Origin: Mongoliitalea daihaiensis
Lineage (GTDB): Bacteria; Bacteroidota; Bacteroidia; Cytophagales; Cyclobacteriaceae
Length of the DNA stretch: 64,000 bases
Assembly: GCF_021596945.1 (NCBI RefSeq)
Contig: NZ_CP063779.1
Location: 313,501-377,500, forward strand
Direction of reading: 5' to 3'
In this document: in pieces, positions 26,393 through 36,581 of the stretch
Position numbering within the stretch: position 1 is the first letter of the stretch
Layout of the letters: each line of letters begins with the position of its first letter
Position numbers and translations under genes: made by a program
The notes under the pieces: model-generated
Told to the model about the DNA's origin: nothing
The model's database searches: none
The model's input: only the letters and a program-made list of their open reading frames with translations

Positions 26393-28240
26393 ATGTACAC
26401 TAAAAAGCTCCTAAGTGAATTTACAATCAAATGTATATTGGTTCTCGGATGGTGTATGTTGACAATTCCTGCTCGCGCTCAAGAAGGAAATAAATCAAGG
26501 CTTGAGCAAAATCCAGAAACAGGAGAGTTACAAGCAATTAGTGCTTTAAATCCTAACACTAGAGAAGATGAAAAATATCCCTCAAAAAAATGGGAAGCTC
26601 TTTTCAATAAACCCTTTTCAGAAAAAGACCTGAATAATTTTGATTTTTTTGAAAATGCTAAAAAACTGGATTCAGCATCTTTTTACCAACTATTTGAGGA
26701 TATCAAAGCGTCTATAAACCCCAAAGATTTTAACCTTTTGGTAAAATTTTCTAGAATAAAGGCGATGTTGATTCATCGCAAATATCATCCAAATCATTTC
26801 CCAAGTTTGACATATACGCTTGACGACCTACTGAACTATGCGTATTTAAGTCAAGATGATTTTCTATTAGCTAGAGCTTATATTTCTTTTGGTAGGTTAA
26901 TGTTTGAGCATCAAAAATACGATTTGGCTGCTAGCTACATTTTAAATGGCGTCAAATTACTGGAAATTATAAGCTTTGAAAGTATTGTGCAATGGGATTA
27001 CACCAATTTAGGGGAAGTCCTTTTTCATTCGAAGGATTACGAACAATCAATAACATATTCCAAAAAAGGCCTTTCAATCAAAACGGAATCTATCCCATTA
27101 GATCACAGGATCTTGAATACCATAGGGCAGAATTTTCAGCGACTTGGATTATTGGATTCAGCAAAATTTTACTTCAAAAAATCAATTGAGTCTACTAAAT
27201 CAACCAATCAAAAAGATTGGGAAAATATTAATTTCCATTTTCTGGGTGAATTGAGCTTTTTGACCAATGACCTAGCCGCTTCCAAGGAATACCTAACAAA
27301 GAGCCGCCTGAACCTTTTAGAAAAAGTACCTGAAATTGCTGCAAACTCTCTCTTGTGGTCAGGTAAGATTGCGCTGAGAGAAAGTAAATTGGATAGTGGA
27401 ATCATGTTACTCAATTCGTCCCACCAACTACTTAAAGCTATTCCCAGAAAAACTATTCAAATGGAAAATTACCGCAAGGATATATACCTGGTAATGTCTG
27501 AAATCTATCAACAAATGGGAAATGCAGACAGTACATTTTTTTATTATTCAAAATATTCAGCTCTTAATGACTCTATCAATAGCTTAGCTGTGTTGAGTGA
27601 TTTGGAGATTACAGAATCTTTGATAAAAAACGAACAAAATACCTATAAATTAGCCTTTCTTGAAATCGCAGAACAAAAAGGAAGACAACAAAGGAACATG
27701 CTCATATTCCTTCTTATTTTCTTTTGCATAGGCGGGCTTATCTATTTTGTATGGCAAAAAGCACGATTCCGATACAAAAACCACATTGCAGCACTTGAAA
27801 AGCAAGTCTTGGAAAAAGAAGTAGATTCCATGAAAAATCAATTGAATACTTTCACTAAGCAATTGTTAGAAAAGGGTACCCTTTTGGAAAAACTGGAAAA
27901 TCAGCTCCTTGAAAAAAACAATTCAGAAGAGCAGCATAAAAGTTTAATCGCACTCAGATCTTCCCGAATATTGACTAATGAGGACTGGAATCAGTTTAGA
28001 TTGCTTTTTGAAAAAGTCTACCCAGGCTTCATTAACCGTCTGAAACGGGAGAAGCCAGATATTACCCTAGCCGAACTCCGCATTGCTGTACTCATACGCA
28101 TGCAACTCTCTGCAAAAGAAATGGCCATGATTTTGGGTATTTCTACTGGAAGTGCCCAACGTACCCGTTTGCGATTGAAACAGAGGCTTGAACTGGAGTC
28201 TGAAATCAATTTAGAAGAATTCCTTCTAAACATCAATTGA
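26393..28240 (+). CDS. TPR-containing membrane regulator with C-terminal helix-turn-helix
   Basis: The 615-residue protein starts at MYTKKLL (ATG 26393), which leaves a normal signal peptide ending ARAQ; an ATG at 26354 would spoil it. Residues from about 130 to 390 are helical repeats of TPR type (AYISFGRLMFEHQKYDLAAS, YTNLGEVLFHSKDYEQSITY). A transmembrane segment (MLIFLLIFFCIGGLIYFVW) and a long coiled coil rich in Leu/Lys/Glu follow. The end is a LuxR-like HTH (LAELRIAVLIRMQLSAKEMA, then GISTGSAQRTRLRLKQRL). This layout is common in Bacteroidota sensors that pass a periplasmic signal to DNA. The regulon may include the neighbouring envelope genes, which is inference. Confidence 0.8.
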   Translation: MYTKKLLSEFTIKCILVLGWCMLTIPARAQEGNKSRLEQNPETGELQAISALNPNTREDEKYPSKKWEALFNKPFSEKDLNNFDFFENAKKLDSASFYQLFEDIKASINPKDFNLLVKFSRIKAMLIHRKYHPNHFPSLTYTLDDLLNYAYLSQDDFLLARAYISFGRLMFEHQKYDLAASYILNGVKLLEIISFESIVQWDYTNLGEVLFHSKDYEQSITYSKKGLSIKTESIPLDHRILNTIGQNFQRLGLLDSAKFYFKKSIESTKSTNQKDWENINFHFLGELSFLTNDLAASKEYLTKSRLNLLEKVPEIAANSLLWSGKIALRESKLDSGIMLLNSSHQLLKAIPRKTIQMENYRKDIYLVMSEIYQQMGNADSTFFYYSKYSALNDSINSLAVLSDLEITESLIKNEQNTYKLAFLEIAEQKGRQQRNMLIFLLIFFCIGGLIYFVWQKARFRYKNHIAALEKQVLEKEVDSMKNQLNTFTKQLLEKGTLLEKLENQLLEKNNSEEQHKSLIALRSSRILTNEDWNQFRLLFEKVYPGFINRLKREKPDITLAELRIAVLIRMQLSAKEMAMILGISTGSAQRTRLRLKQRLELESEINLEEFLLNIN

Positions 28241-28543
28241 AAGGTCCCTTAATTTTCTGTTTGGAGAATCGCATTTAATCTTGGCTTTGCCTTAGTCATT
28301 TCATTTTTTCAAAACATGTAATTTAGGCTATTCAAATGCGTTTTTTAAGCTATAAACTACGGTTGTCCGCTTTTTGTCTGCTGACTTTTGACTGAATCCA
28401 CAATTATATCATCCAAATTGAGCCCATCATTATAAGTGAATTAATCAATAATGCATTTGCCTTTTTGATAATTCTTAAATGCTTTCCTTATGCAATACTT
28501 GAAACCTGAACTTATTTCATTTGACAAAACAACTACTTAAAAC
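28241..28543. other. Intergenic region before the large type IX-secreted protein
   Basis: I see no gene and no strong terminator in this 303-bp gap. A short phrase near 28368-28394 (GTCCGCTTTTTGTCTGCTGA) belongs to the low-complexity phrase type seen in other gaps. The rest is A/T-rich. Confidence 0.4.
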
Positions 28544-31500
28544 ATGAATCTCTTTCTAAAATCATTTTACGAGCCGTTCAAACAGTTGGTGATCTTGCTC
28601 TTTTTATTAGCACTTACTACACAGGCATATTCACAACGGTTGCGACCCCCATTTATCCCCCCTTCACTCGATCCCATTGAAAACCCAACTAATCCCCCTA
28701 CAAGTTCACCTTCATTGGTGGTTACCAATGGAAATAATTCTGGAGCGGGAAGTCTTCGTCAGGTAGTAGCAGATGCTCCCGCTGGTAGTATGATTACTTT
28801 TTCAGGAGTAACCACCGTAACCCTATCTACAACTGAGATAATTCTCAATAAAAACCTCACCATCAGTGGGGCCAACGAAGTGACGATCAATGGGGGAGGC
28901 AATTCAAGAATTTTCAACATTACAGGAAATCCCACAGTATCACTAAGAAATTTAACATTTACAAATGGACTAGAAGACTTGGGTGGGGCTATATTCAATA
29001 ATTCGTCCAACCTTGAAATTATCAGTTGTTTGTTTGAAAATAATCAGGCAAACCAGAAAGGAGGCGCAATTTACAATAACAATGCATCCCCCAGAATCAC
29101 CAATACTTTTTTCGCTGAAAACCATGTTATAGCAGTTGCCCCCCCTATAGTAGAATGTACAGCGGTCACCAATGTAACAAGAACAGTAAGCGCAAATACG
29201 CTTTCAGTCTTTTGGAGCCCTAGCCCTGCTGCGCTTTCATATACTTTTAACATTAGGGCTTCATCTGACACAGAATTTCTTCAATTCCAAGTAGATCAAT
29301 CTCTGAGTTCTATCAATCTTGAGAATTTAGTATCTTCAACCACCTATAGTTACTTTATCACTACAAATTGCGCTGATGGAGTAACAAGAAATACGGCTAC
29401 ATTCACCGTTACAACCAATGCATCGAGTGTTCCTATAGGTCCAGGTGCAGGTCGAGGTGAACCTATTGCTCCAGCAGTTAGGCTTATAAGTCCTAACGGT
29501 AGGATAAATAGCGCAGCAACCCAAGATTTCCTTGGTGGGGGAGCAATTTTCAACGATGGTTCTTCCCCAAGAATAGTGAACACGCTATTTTTCTCAAATA
29601 CAGTTTCCTCCACAGGTGGGCCATTGGGTGCAGCAATTCTCAATGTCAATGGTTCTAATCCACAAATCACAAATACCACGTTTGGTAGAAACCAAGTTCT
29701 AGGACCCAATAATCAGCCTATTTCGTCAGGTGCAACAAACTTTGGTACCATTGCGAATGATGACAATTCGGCATCTTCTATCACCAATTCCATTATTTGG
29801 GGCAACCCATCTGGAGGTATTGTGGGTCCCAATGGTACAGTCACCTTCTCAGCTGTGGAAAATGGTCCAACTGGTACGGGAAATCAAAACATCAACCCAC
29901 AGTTTGTAAGTCTTTCTTCAGGAGACTTACGCCTACAACCAACTTCTCCTTTACGTGATGCAGGAAATCCTTCAACAGACTTAAGTATATTCCCTGGGGG
30001 GACAGCTGAACCACTGGATTTTGACGCCAATCCTAGAGTAGTAGGAGGAATCATTGACATGGGCGCCTTTGAACTAGAGCTAAACCTTCAACCACAAACC
30101 ATCACTATCACGCCACCAACAGTTTTAATCTATGGAGATAGAGATGTTAGCTTTACTGCTACTACTACTTCTGGTCTTCCAGTGACTTATTCCGTTGAGA
30201 GCAATCCATTCATATCAGTTAACTCTGATGGAACTGGACTCAATGCCAATAGAGCTACGGCAACTCCGGTGACGATTACTGTATCTGTTGAAGGAAATTC
30301 ATCTTTTGAACCTGCCAGCACAACGTTATCACTACCTGTCCTCCAAAGACAACTGACCATTCCCCCGCCAATCATTAGCCCTAAAGTCTATGACGGCAAT
30401 ACATCTGCCGATATCACAATAGGTACCTTGGAAAACAAAGTAGCAAGCGACGTGGTAGACGTAAACGCAACGGGAACATTTGATAATCCTGACGCAGGTA
30501 CAGGAAAAACGGTCTCCGTAAGCTATGTAATCTCCGGAGCAGATGCAGGAAACTATATTACCCCGGTTGATTTTACCAGCACAGATGGGGTGATTACTCC
30601 AAGGCAGCTGACCATTACTCCGCCAAGCATTAGCCCTAAAGTTTATGACGGCAATACATCTGCTGATATCTTAATAGGCATCTTGGAAAACAAAGTACCT
30701 AACGATGTGATAGACGTAAATGCAACGGGAACATTTGATAATCCTAACGCAGGTACAGGTAAAACGGTCACGGTAAGCTATGTAATCTCTGGTGCAGATG
30801 CAGGTAACTACCTAACCCCTGTTGATTTTATCAGTACAGATGGGGTGATTACTCCAAGGCAGCTGACCATTACTCCGCCAAGCATTAGCCCTAAAGTTTA
30901 TGACGGCAATACATCTGCTGATATCTTAATAGGCATCTTGGAAAACAAAGTACCTAACGATGCAATAGACGTAAATGCAACAGGAACATTTGATAATCCT
31001 AACGCAGGTACAGGTAAAACAGTCACGGTAAGCTATGTAATCTCTGGTGCAGATGCAGGGAACTACCTAACACCTGTTGATTTTATCAGTACAGATGGGG
31101 TGATTACTCCAAGGCAGCTGACCATTACTCCGCCAAGCATTAGCCCTAAAGTTTATGACGGCACTACATCTGCTGATATCTTAATAGGCATCTTGGAAAA
31201 CAAAGTACCTAACGATGTGATAGACATAAATGCAACGGGAACATTTGATAATCCTAACGCAGGTACAGGTAAAACGGTCACGGTAAGCTATGTAATCTCT
31301 GGTGCAGATGCAGGGAACTACCTAACCCCTGTTGATTTTATCAGCACAGATGGGGTGATTACCCCGAGAGACTTATTTATTACTCCTTTCGAGGGACAAA
31401 GAAAAGCGCAAGGATCAGAAGACCCTGAGTTGGCATTTGAAGCAATTGGTTTCGTTGTAGGTGAAGATAACTCCATTCTTACAGGACAACTCGGAAGAGA

Positions 31501-33097
31501 ACCAGGTGAATCCTGTGGCACTTATGAAATCATTAATAGTAATTTAAGTGCTGGAAACAACTATACGGTCATTCTTACAGCAGGCGTTTTGTTTGAGATT
31601 TTCGATGCTACTCCTCCTACTTTGATACTTAAAAACATCAGTGTTCAATTGGATAACTCGGGGAATGCCAGTATCACCATCTCAGATATTGATAATGGAA
31701 CAACAGATAATTGTTCAGCTTTTGAAGACCTTATATTTGAGATCAGCCAAACTGCCTTTACTTGCGAAAATACGGAACCAATCACAGTAACCGTTAAAGT
31801 AACTGACCTTGCTGGAAACTCTAGTGAAGGTTCAGCAGAAATCACTGTCCTTCAACCACTAATTCCAATTTCGACAAACATCAGTTCCACAGTTGCAAGA
31901 AATCAAAATGGCAATGTACTGATCTACGCCAATGCACCGGCACGACTTGCAGTACCAGCTTCAACAGTCTTGCAGGCGATTAATATCCCAAGCAGTTATA
32001 CTGGACTTACCTTCGAGTGGTTTGTGAAATTAGATGAGAACAGTGCATTTATCAGCATAGCGCAAACCAATACACTCACTGTACAAGCTGAAGGTGATTT
32101 TAATCGTACTTACAAAGTAGTAGTGACAAGTGATGCAGGTTGTGTAGCAGAAGAACAGATTTCTGTAATTTCTATAGAAACTTCCTGCGATAGAGGAGGT
32201 AATAACAGAGTACAAGTTTGTCATTTGCCAGGAGGGAACTTTAGTAGAAGAATTACATTATGTGTCAATGTAAATGCTGTAGATGCATTCCTAAGAAACA
32301 ACCCAGGTTCATTTATTGGAAATTGTAACATCACATTTAGATTGGATACTGAGCCTGAAACCATTTCAGTTCCTTGGAATACAAGTTTGGAAACCATCAA
32401 GGAAATTATCGATCAGAAGAGAGAAGAATGGTTTGGAGGCACCCCTGATTTAACTGTTCAAGGGAAAGGATTCAACCCATTCCAAGCAGGAATTCACACC
32501 CTTCAGGTGAATCTTGATGAATCCGAAGGCAGTCAATTAGAAAATCCGGTGAATGTAAAGATAGAAATCCAGGCAAAACCTTTAGCAGAATCGATTGAGT
32601 TAAGCACCTTAAGTATTCCATCCGAAATTAGGAGCGGTGACATCCTTGCAACGATCAGTACTATAGATCCAGCAGATGATATTCATACCTATCACTTGGA
32701 AGAAAATTTAAACCTAGCCATCGAAGGAAATCAACTAATTTGGACAGGTACAGATATAGCTCCTCAGAAAATAACCACTAGAATTATTAGTACTGATCGA
32801 GCTGGACAAAGTATCGACAGGGAAGTGACATTCCTCCGTGAAATAGCTCTCAATGAATTCTTGCTCTATCCTAATCCAGCAACTCATGAGACCAATGCAA
32901 AAGTCCAATTGGATGGAAGCGCGTCGGTAACTATAACGGTTTATGATATTACTGGAAGGATCTTGATCAATGAAACCACTTTTGAAGAGGAAACCTTTAT
33001 TAGAACCTTAAACTTAGATGGCATGGCTACGGGTGTATACCTTGTACAAGTCAAAATCGGCTATCTTGTAATGACGCAACGATTGATGAAAAATTAA
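28544..33097 (+). CDS. Large secreted repeat protein with YDG/MBG domains and type IX sorting domain
   Basis: The 1517-residue protein has a signal peptide ending AYSQ at about 31. Residues 50-500 carry a right-handed beta-helix with choice-of-anchor features (NSGAGSLRQVVADAPAGSM, repeated GGAIFNN/GGAIYNN), interrupted near 205-290 by a fibronectin-like stretch. An MBG-like domain spans about 510-600. Four 85-residue YDG repeats occupy 604-943, another MBG-type domain about 944-1030, then HYR-like domains. A C-terminal type A sorting domain (LLYPNPATHETNAKVQL ... GVYLVQVKIG) covers about 1445-1517. It should be exported by the type IX system and anchored or released at the surface, probably as an adhesin. 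Confidence 0.9.
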   Translation: MNLFLKSFYEPFKQLVILLFLLALTTQAYSQRLRPPFIPPSLDPIENPTNPPTSSPSLVVTNGNNSGAGSLRQVVADAPAGSMITFSGVTTVTLSTTEIILNKNLTISGANEVTINGGGNSRIFNITGNPTVSLRNLTFTNGLEDLGGAIFNNSSNLEIISCLFENNQANQKGGAIYNNNASPRITNTFFAENHVIAVAPPIVECTAVTNVTRTVSANTLSVFWSPSPAALSYTFNIRASSDTEFLQFQVDQSLSSINLENLVSSTTYSYFITTNCADGVTRNTATFTVTTNASSVPIGPGAGRGEPIAPAVRLISPNGRINSAATQDFLGGGAIFNDGSSPRIVNTLFFSNTVSSTGGPLGAAILNVNGSNPQITNTTFGRNQVLGPNNQPISSGATNFGTIANDDNSASSITNSIIWGNPSGGIVGPNGTVTFSAVENGPTGTGNQNINPQFVSLSSGDLRLQPTSPLRDAGNPSTDLSIFPGGTAEPLDFDANPRVVGGIIDMGAFELELNLQPQTITITPPTVLIYGDRDVSFTATTTSGLPVTYSVESNPFISVNSDGTGLNANRATATPVTITVSVEGNSSFEPASTTLSLPVLQRQLTIPPPIISPKVYDGNTSADITIGTLENKVASDVVDVNATGTFDNPDAGTGKTVSVSYVISGADAGNYITPVDFTSTDGVITPRQLTITPPSISPKVYDGNTSADILIGILENKVPNDVIDVNATGTFDNPNAGTGKTVTVSYVISGADAGNYLTPVDFISTDGVITPRQLTITPPSISPKVYDGNTSADILIGILENKVPNDAIDVNATGTFDNPNAGTGKTVTVSYVISGADAGNYLTPVDFISTDGVITPRQLTITPPSISPKVYDGTTSADILIGILENKVPNDVIDINATGTFDNPNAGTGKTVTVSYVISGADAGNYLTPVDFISTDGVITPRDLFITPFEGQRKAQGSEDPELAFEAIGFVVGEDNSILTGQLGREPGESCGTYEIINSNLSAGNNYTVILTAGVLFEIFDATPPTLILKNISVQLDNSGNASITISDIDNGTTDNCSAFEDLIFEISQTAFTCENTEPITVTVKVTDLAGNSSEGSAEITVLQPLIPISTNISSTVARNQNGNVLIYANAPARLAVPASTVLQAINIPSSYTGLTFEWFVKLDENSAFISIAQTNTLTVQAEGDFNRTYKVVVTSDAGCVAEEQISVISIETSCDRGGNNRVQVCHLPGGNFSRRITLCVNVNAVDAFLRNNPGSFIGNCNITFRLDTEPETISVPWNTSLETIKEIIDQKREEWFGGTPDLTVQGKGFNPFQAGIHTLQVNLDESEGSQLENPVNVKIEIQAKPLAESIELSTLSIPSEIRSGDILATISTIDPADDIHTYHLEENLNLAIEGNQLIWTGTDIAPQKITTRIISTDRAGQSIDREVTFLREIALNEFLLYPNPATHETNAKVQLDGSASVTITVYDITGRILINETTFEEETFIRTLNLDGMATGVYLVQVKIGYLVMTQRLMKN
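30353..31372 (+). repeat. Four in-frame 255-bp repeats (YDG domains)
   Basis: Repeat starts are 30353, 30608, 30863 and 31118, each exactly 255 bp (85 codons) and beginning CTGACCATT. Copies 2, 3 and 4 are almost identical at the DNA level, differing at a few bases, while copy 1 is more diverged. This suggests recent expansion by unequal recombination. Each encodes SPKVYDGNTSAD ... VSYVISGADAGNYLTPVDF. Confidence 0.95.
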
Positions 33098-33116
33098 GCG
33101 TTGTAAAACTTGAATT

Positions 33117-33150
33117 ATTAGCCGCTCAGTTCTATTGAGCGGCTATTTTT
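33117..33150. terminator. Bidirectional terminator
   Basis: TAGCCGCTCA-GTTCTAT-TGAGCGGCTA followed by a T run ends the large repeat-protein gene. It can also serve the leftward MOSC gene, whose stop codon it touches. Confidence 0.88.
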
Positions 33151-33947
33151 TATTGTACTACTTTTAATGCATCCCCTACCCTAACCTTTTCCCCCTCAAG
33201 TAACAACATATTTTGGCCAAACATGACATTGTTATGGAAGGTTCGATAGGTTGCAAGCGTCTTTAAGGGCTCTTTGCCTTTTTCGGCAGTGGCCTGATCA
33301 ACAGTCGTCAAGACGCAGCGGGCACAAGGCTTGGTTACTTTAAATATCGCCTCTCCTATTTTGATTTCTTTCCAGGCATCCTCCACAAAAGGAGTTCCTC
33401 CGCTAAAGACCAGGTTTGGACGGAAGCGGTCCATAGGAACAGGTTTTTCAAGCCTACTATTCAAGTCATTCAAAGACTCCTGCCCGATGATCAAGTAAGG
33501 CATGCCATCGGCAAAACTAACGGACTCTCCATTCACAGCATATTTCTCCTTCAATTTCCGCTGCGTACTAAGCGGCATACATACCAACTCACAGTCCAAT
33601 CCCAAGATTTGTTGAAACCAAGCACTTACTTCCTCTTGGACAACTTGTCCTTCCACTGTATCCTCCCAGATTGTCACCTGAATCCTATGCTGGGACACCG
33701 GTTCAAACGGAACTATTATGCACTTCTCGGGATGCTGCTTATGAAATACCATAAGTCCATCCGCTACAATCTCCACTTGCAGCAGTGCCAAGATTGGGTG
33801 CGTCCGCTGGGTGATAAACATGCCCGCTTTGTCCACCAACATCCATCGCCTATCATAGCGAAATCCCCGCTCCTCCAACACTGCTTCCTCCAATCGAATG
33901 CCTCCCAAGGACTTGATGGGGTAAATATAGATATCCTGTAATTTCAT
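33150..33947 (-). CDS. MOSC-domain protein (mARC/YcbX-like)
   Basis: The 265-residue protein starts MKLQDIYIYPIKSLGG (ATG 33947), the beta-barrel N-terminal domain of MOSC proteins. It continues with FRYDRRWMLVDKAGMFITQR, and in the MOSC domain has MDRFRPNLVFSGG and FKVTKPCARCVLTTVD. The cysteine of the latter is the expected molybdenum ligand. Members use molybdenum cofactor for reductive detoxification of N-hydroxylated compounds; the substrate is unknown. There is no ferredoxin domain, so it is the short form. A TAnnTTTG box lies upstream. Confidence 0.88.
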   Translation of the reverse strand: MKLQDIYIYPIKSLGGIRLEEAVLEERGFRYDRRWMLVDKAGMFITQRTHPILALLQVEIVADGLMVFHKQHPEKCIIVPFEPVSQHRIQVTIWEDTVEGQVVQEEVSAWFQQILGLDCELVCMPLSTQRKLKEKYAVNGESVSFADGMPYLIIGQESLNDLNSRLEKPVPMDRFRPNLVFSGGTPFVEDAWKEIKIGEAIFKVTKPCARCVLTTVDQATAEKGKEPLKTLATYRTFHNNVMFGQNMLLLEGEKVRVGDALKVVQ

Positions 33948-33968
33948 ATGGATAGTGATTGTGAGGTA

Positions 33969-33976
33969 CAAAGGTA
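33969..33976 (-). promoter_or_regulatory. -7 promoter box of the MOSC gene
   Basis: TACCTTTG on the minus strand matches TAnnTTTG, 21 nt upstream of the ATG. No -33 TTTG is seen at the usual spacing. Confidence 0.45.
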
Positions 33977-34146
33977 CACATTTCCGTAACGGAATCTTTT
34001 GAATCGCAAAGTATCCCTCCCATCAAAATTTTTCATCTTTTCCGAAAAAGTTTAGTTTATTAGTTTGCAAACAATAATAATTTATTGAAAGAATTTCGAT
34101 TGAAATCCTACCGGCCAGTTTTTCTCCTAATTAAAATTTATTTCAA

Positions 34147-34429
34147 ATGAAGAAGTTCATTTTCTCAGCAGTACTGATGGCAGCAATGGCTTTTATTTTT
34201 TTGTCCAAAACAGGATACTAGCGAAATACCTAAATTCAAAATCGAAGATTTCCAAAAACCAAGACTCTAAATGGTGAAAAAAATTTTCGCCCTTGACTTT
34301 GATGGCAAACCTCTTAGCCGCTTTATTCTAGACCAATCGGTTTTGAATATTACGATTGACGAACAACAAAGGAAAATCTACGGTACTTCTACCGATCGAG
34401 AACCCGGCATCCTAGTATTTGAGTACTGA
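34147..34429 (+). pseudogene. Decayed lipoprotein: N- and C-terminal pieces of a 6-bladed-propeller-like protein
   Basis: ATG 34147 opens MKKFIFSAVLMAAMAFIF and stops at once in the next codons. Removing one T from the seven-T run 34196-34202 instead gives a continuation CPKQDTSEIPKFKIEDFQKP, which supplies the lipobox cysteine. A second open stretch (34271-34429, 52 codons) reads KKIFALDFDGKPLSRFIL ... EPGILVFEY. That resembles the C-terminal blade of the Bacteroidota TolB-like 6-bladed propeller lipoproteins. The middle of the gene, some 300 codons, is missing. The family assignment is by eye. The gap 33977-34146 shows nothing else. Confidence 0.55.
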
Positions 34430-34542
34430 AACACAAATCCTCCTGTCAGAATATATCCCATTTTCTTACCTGTTGTCATAACTTTTGATAGATTCTGTCA
34501 TCGCTTTCTGCCAATCTGACGTGATTTTTCCTCAAAATCTCC

Positions 34543-34559
34543 TTGGCACATGCATTGAT
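34543..34559 (+). promoter_or_regulatory. Possible sigma-54-like promoter of dnaK
   Basis: TTGGCAC at 34543-34549 followed by TTGAT at 34555-34559 resembles the -24/-12 pattern TTGGCAC-N5-TTGCT with GC changed to GA. It lies about 50 bp upstream of dnaK. TCTGTCA/TCTGACG words around 34494-34521 could be heat-shock regulator sites. No TAnnTTTG box was seen. Confidence 0.3.
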
Positions 34560-34607
34560 TCAGAGGCAGTGTAAACAATTTGTAATCAATTAAGACATAT
34601 ATATATC

Positions 34608-36521
34608 ATGGGAAAAATCATAGGTATTGACTTGGGTACTACCAACTCCTGCGTTGCCGTAATGGAAGGTAACGAACCTGTAGTAATCCAAAACTCAGAA
34701 GGTAGAAGAACCACTCCATCCATAGTCGCTTTCTTAGACAATGGAAACGGTGAAAGAAAAGTGGGGGACCCTGCGAAGCGTCAGGCTATCACCAACCCTG
34801 CTAACACCATCTCCTCTGTTAAAAGATTCATGGGTAAGAAGTTCTCTGAAGTTTCTGAAGAGAAAAAACACGCTTCTTACAAAGTAGAGCAAGGATCTAA
34901 CGACACGGTAGCGGTAAAAATCGGTGACCGTTCGTACACGCCTCAGGAGCTTTCTGCCATGATCCTTCAGAAAATGAAGTCTACCGCAGAAGATTTCCTA
35001 GGCCAAACAGTTACAGAAGCTGTCATCACCGTACCTGCTTACTTCAACGACGCAGAAAGACAGGCTACCAAAGAAGCTGGTCAGATCGCTGGCTTGGAAG
35101 TAAAAAGAATCATCAATGAGCCTACAGCAGCAGCCTTGGCTTACGGGATGGACAAGAAAAATCAGGACATGAAAATCGCTGTGTATGACCTTGGTGGTGG
35201 TACATTCGATATTTCTATCTTGGAATTGGGTGACGGTGTATTCGAAGTAAAATCTACCAATGGTGACGTACACCTAGGTGGTGATGACTTTGACCAAGTG
35301 ATCATGAACTGGTTGGCTGAGGAATTCAAGTCAGAAGAGCAAATCGACTTGAGATTGGATCCAATGGCATTACAGCGTTTGAAAGAGGCTTCTGAAAAAG
35401 CAAAAATTGAATTATCAAGCTCTGCTTCTACAGAAATCAACCTTCCATACATCACCGCTACGCAGACAGGCCCTAAGCACTTGGTAAGAACGCTTTCCAG
35501 AGCAAAATTTGAATCTCTTTCTGAGGACTTGGTAAGAAGATCGATGGAGCCTTGTAAGAAAGCGCTTCGTGATGCAGGTCTTTCTGCTTCTGAAATCGAC
35601 GAAGTTATCTTGGTAGGTGGTTCTACAAGAATCCCTAAAATCCAAGAGGAAGTTGAGAAATTCTTCGGCAAAAAGCCATCGAAGGGTGTAAACCCAGATG
35701 AAGTTGTAGCCATCGGTGCTGCAATTCAAGGAGGTGTATTAACAGGTGAAGTGAAAGATGTATTGTTATTAGATGTGACTCCATTGTCCTTAGGTATCGA
35801 AACCATGGGAGGTGTATTCACCAAACTAATCGAAGCAAACACTACCATTCCTACTAAAAAATCTGAAGTATTCTCCACTGCTGCTGACAATCAGCCAGCC
35901 GTAGATATCCACGTATTGCAAGGTGAGCGTCCATTGGCAAAAGATAACAGAAGCATCGGAAGATTCCAGCTTTCTGATATCCCACCAGCGCCAAGAGGTG
36001 TACCTCAAATCGAAGTTACCTTCGACATCGATGCCAACGGTATCTTGAATGTGTCTGCGAAAGACAAGGGAACAGGCAAAGAGCAGAAGATCAAAATCGA
36101 AGCTTCTTCTGGTCTATCTCAGGATGATATCGAGCGTATGAAGCGTGAAGCAGAAGCCAATGCCGCTACTGACAAAGCTGAAAAAGAGAAAATCGAGAAG
36201 TTGAACCAAGCTGACAGTTTGGTATTCCAGACAGAAAAGCAATTGAAAGAGTATGGCGACAAGTTGTCAGATGGCAACAAAGCCAACATCTCTTCTGCTT
36301 TAGAAGCCTTGAAATCAGCCCATCAGTCCCAGGATTTAGCTGGTATTGATTCTGCTATGGAAAACTTAAACAAAGCTTGGGAAGCTGCTTCTCAGGAAAT
36401 CTACAATGTCACTCAAGGTGCAGGCGCTCAGCCAGGACCTGATGCAGGTGCAAGCTCAGGTAATGCTGGTGACGGAGTTTCTGATGTAGACTACGAAGAA
36501 GTATCCGAAGACAAAAAATAA
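34608..36521 (+). CDS. dnaK: Chaperone protein DnaK (Hsp70)
   Basis: The 637-residue protein is full length. The ATPase domain (about 1-380) shows [51 protein letters not shown] and [13 protein letters not shown]. The substrate domain (about 390-505) has [16 protein letters not shown], and a helical lid ends in a Gly/Ala-rich linker and [12 protein letters not shown] (the EEVD-like tail of bacterial DnaK). It folds nascent and stress-damaged proteins with DnaJ and GrpE, neither of which is in this window. Codon use is strongly biased, as expected for high expression. Confidence 0.99.
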   Translation: MGKIIGIDLGTTNSCVAVMEGNEPVVIQNSEGRRTTPSIVAFLDNGNGERKVGDPAKRQAITNPANTISSVKRFMGKKFSEVSEEKKHASYKVEQGSNDTVAVKIGDRSYTPQELSAMILQKMKSTAEDFLGQTVTEAVITVPAYFNDAERQATKEAGQIAGLEVKRIINEPTAAALAYGMDKKNQDMKIAVYDLGGGTFDISILELGDGVFEVKSTNGDVHLGGDDFDQVIMNWLAEEFKSEEQIDLRLDPMALQRLKEASEKAKIELSSSASTEINLPYITATQTGPKHLVRTLSRAKFESLSEDLVRRSMEPCKKALRDAGLSASEIDEVILVGGSTRIPKIQEEVEKFFGKKPSKGVNPDEVVAIGAAIQGGVLTGEVKDVLLLDVTPLSLGIETMGGVFTKLIEANTTIPTKKSEVFSTAADNQPAVDIHVLQGERPLAKDNRSIGRFQLSDIPPAPRGVPQIEVTFDIDANGILNVSAKDKGTGKEQKIKIEASSGLSQDDIERMKREAEANAATDKAEKEKIEKLNQADSLVFQTEKQLKEYGDKLSDGNKANISSALEALKSAHQSQDLAGIDSAMENLNKAWEAASQEIYNVTQGAGAQPGPDAGASSGNAGDGVSDVDYEEVSEDKK

Positions 36522-36546
36522 TTCAAAACTAAACCAACAAAAAAAC

Positions 36547-36581
36547 GGCATCTGTAGCGAGACTATGGATGCCTTTTTTTT
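36547..36581 (+). terminator. Terminator of dnaK
   Basis: GGCATC ... GATGCC forms a stem with a 15-nt loop followed by eight T residues. Confidence 0.85.
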
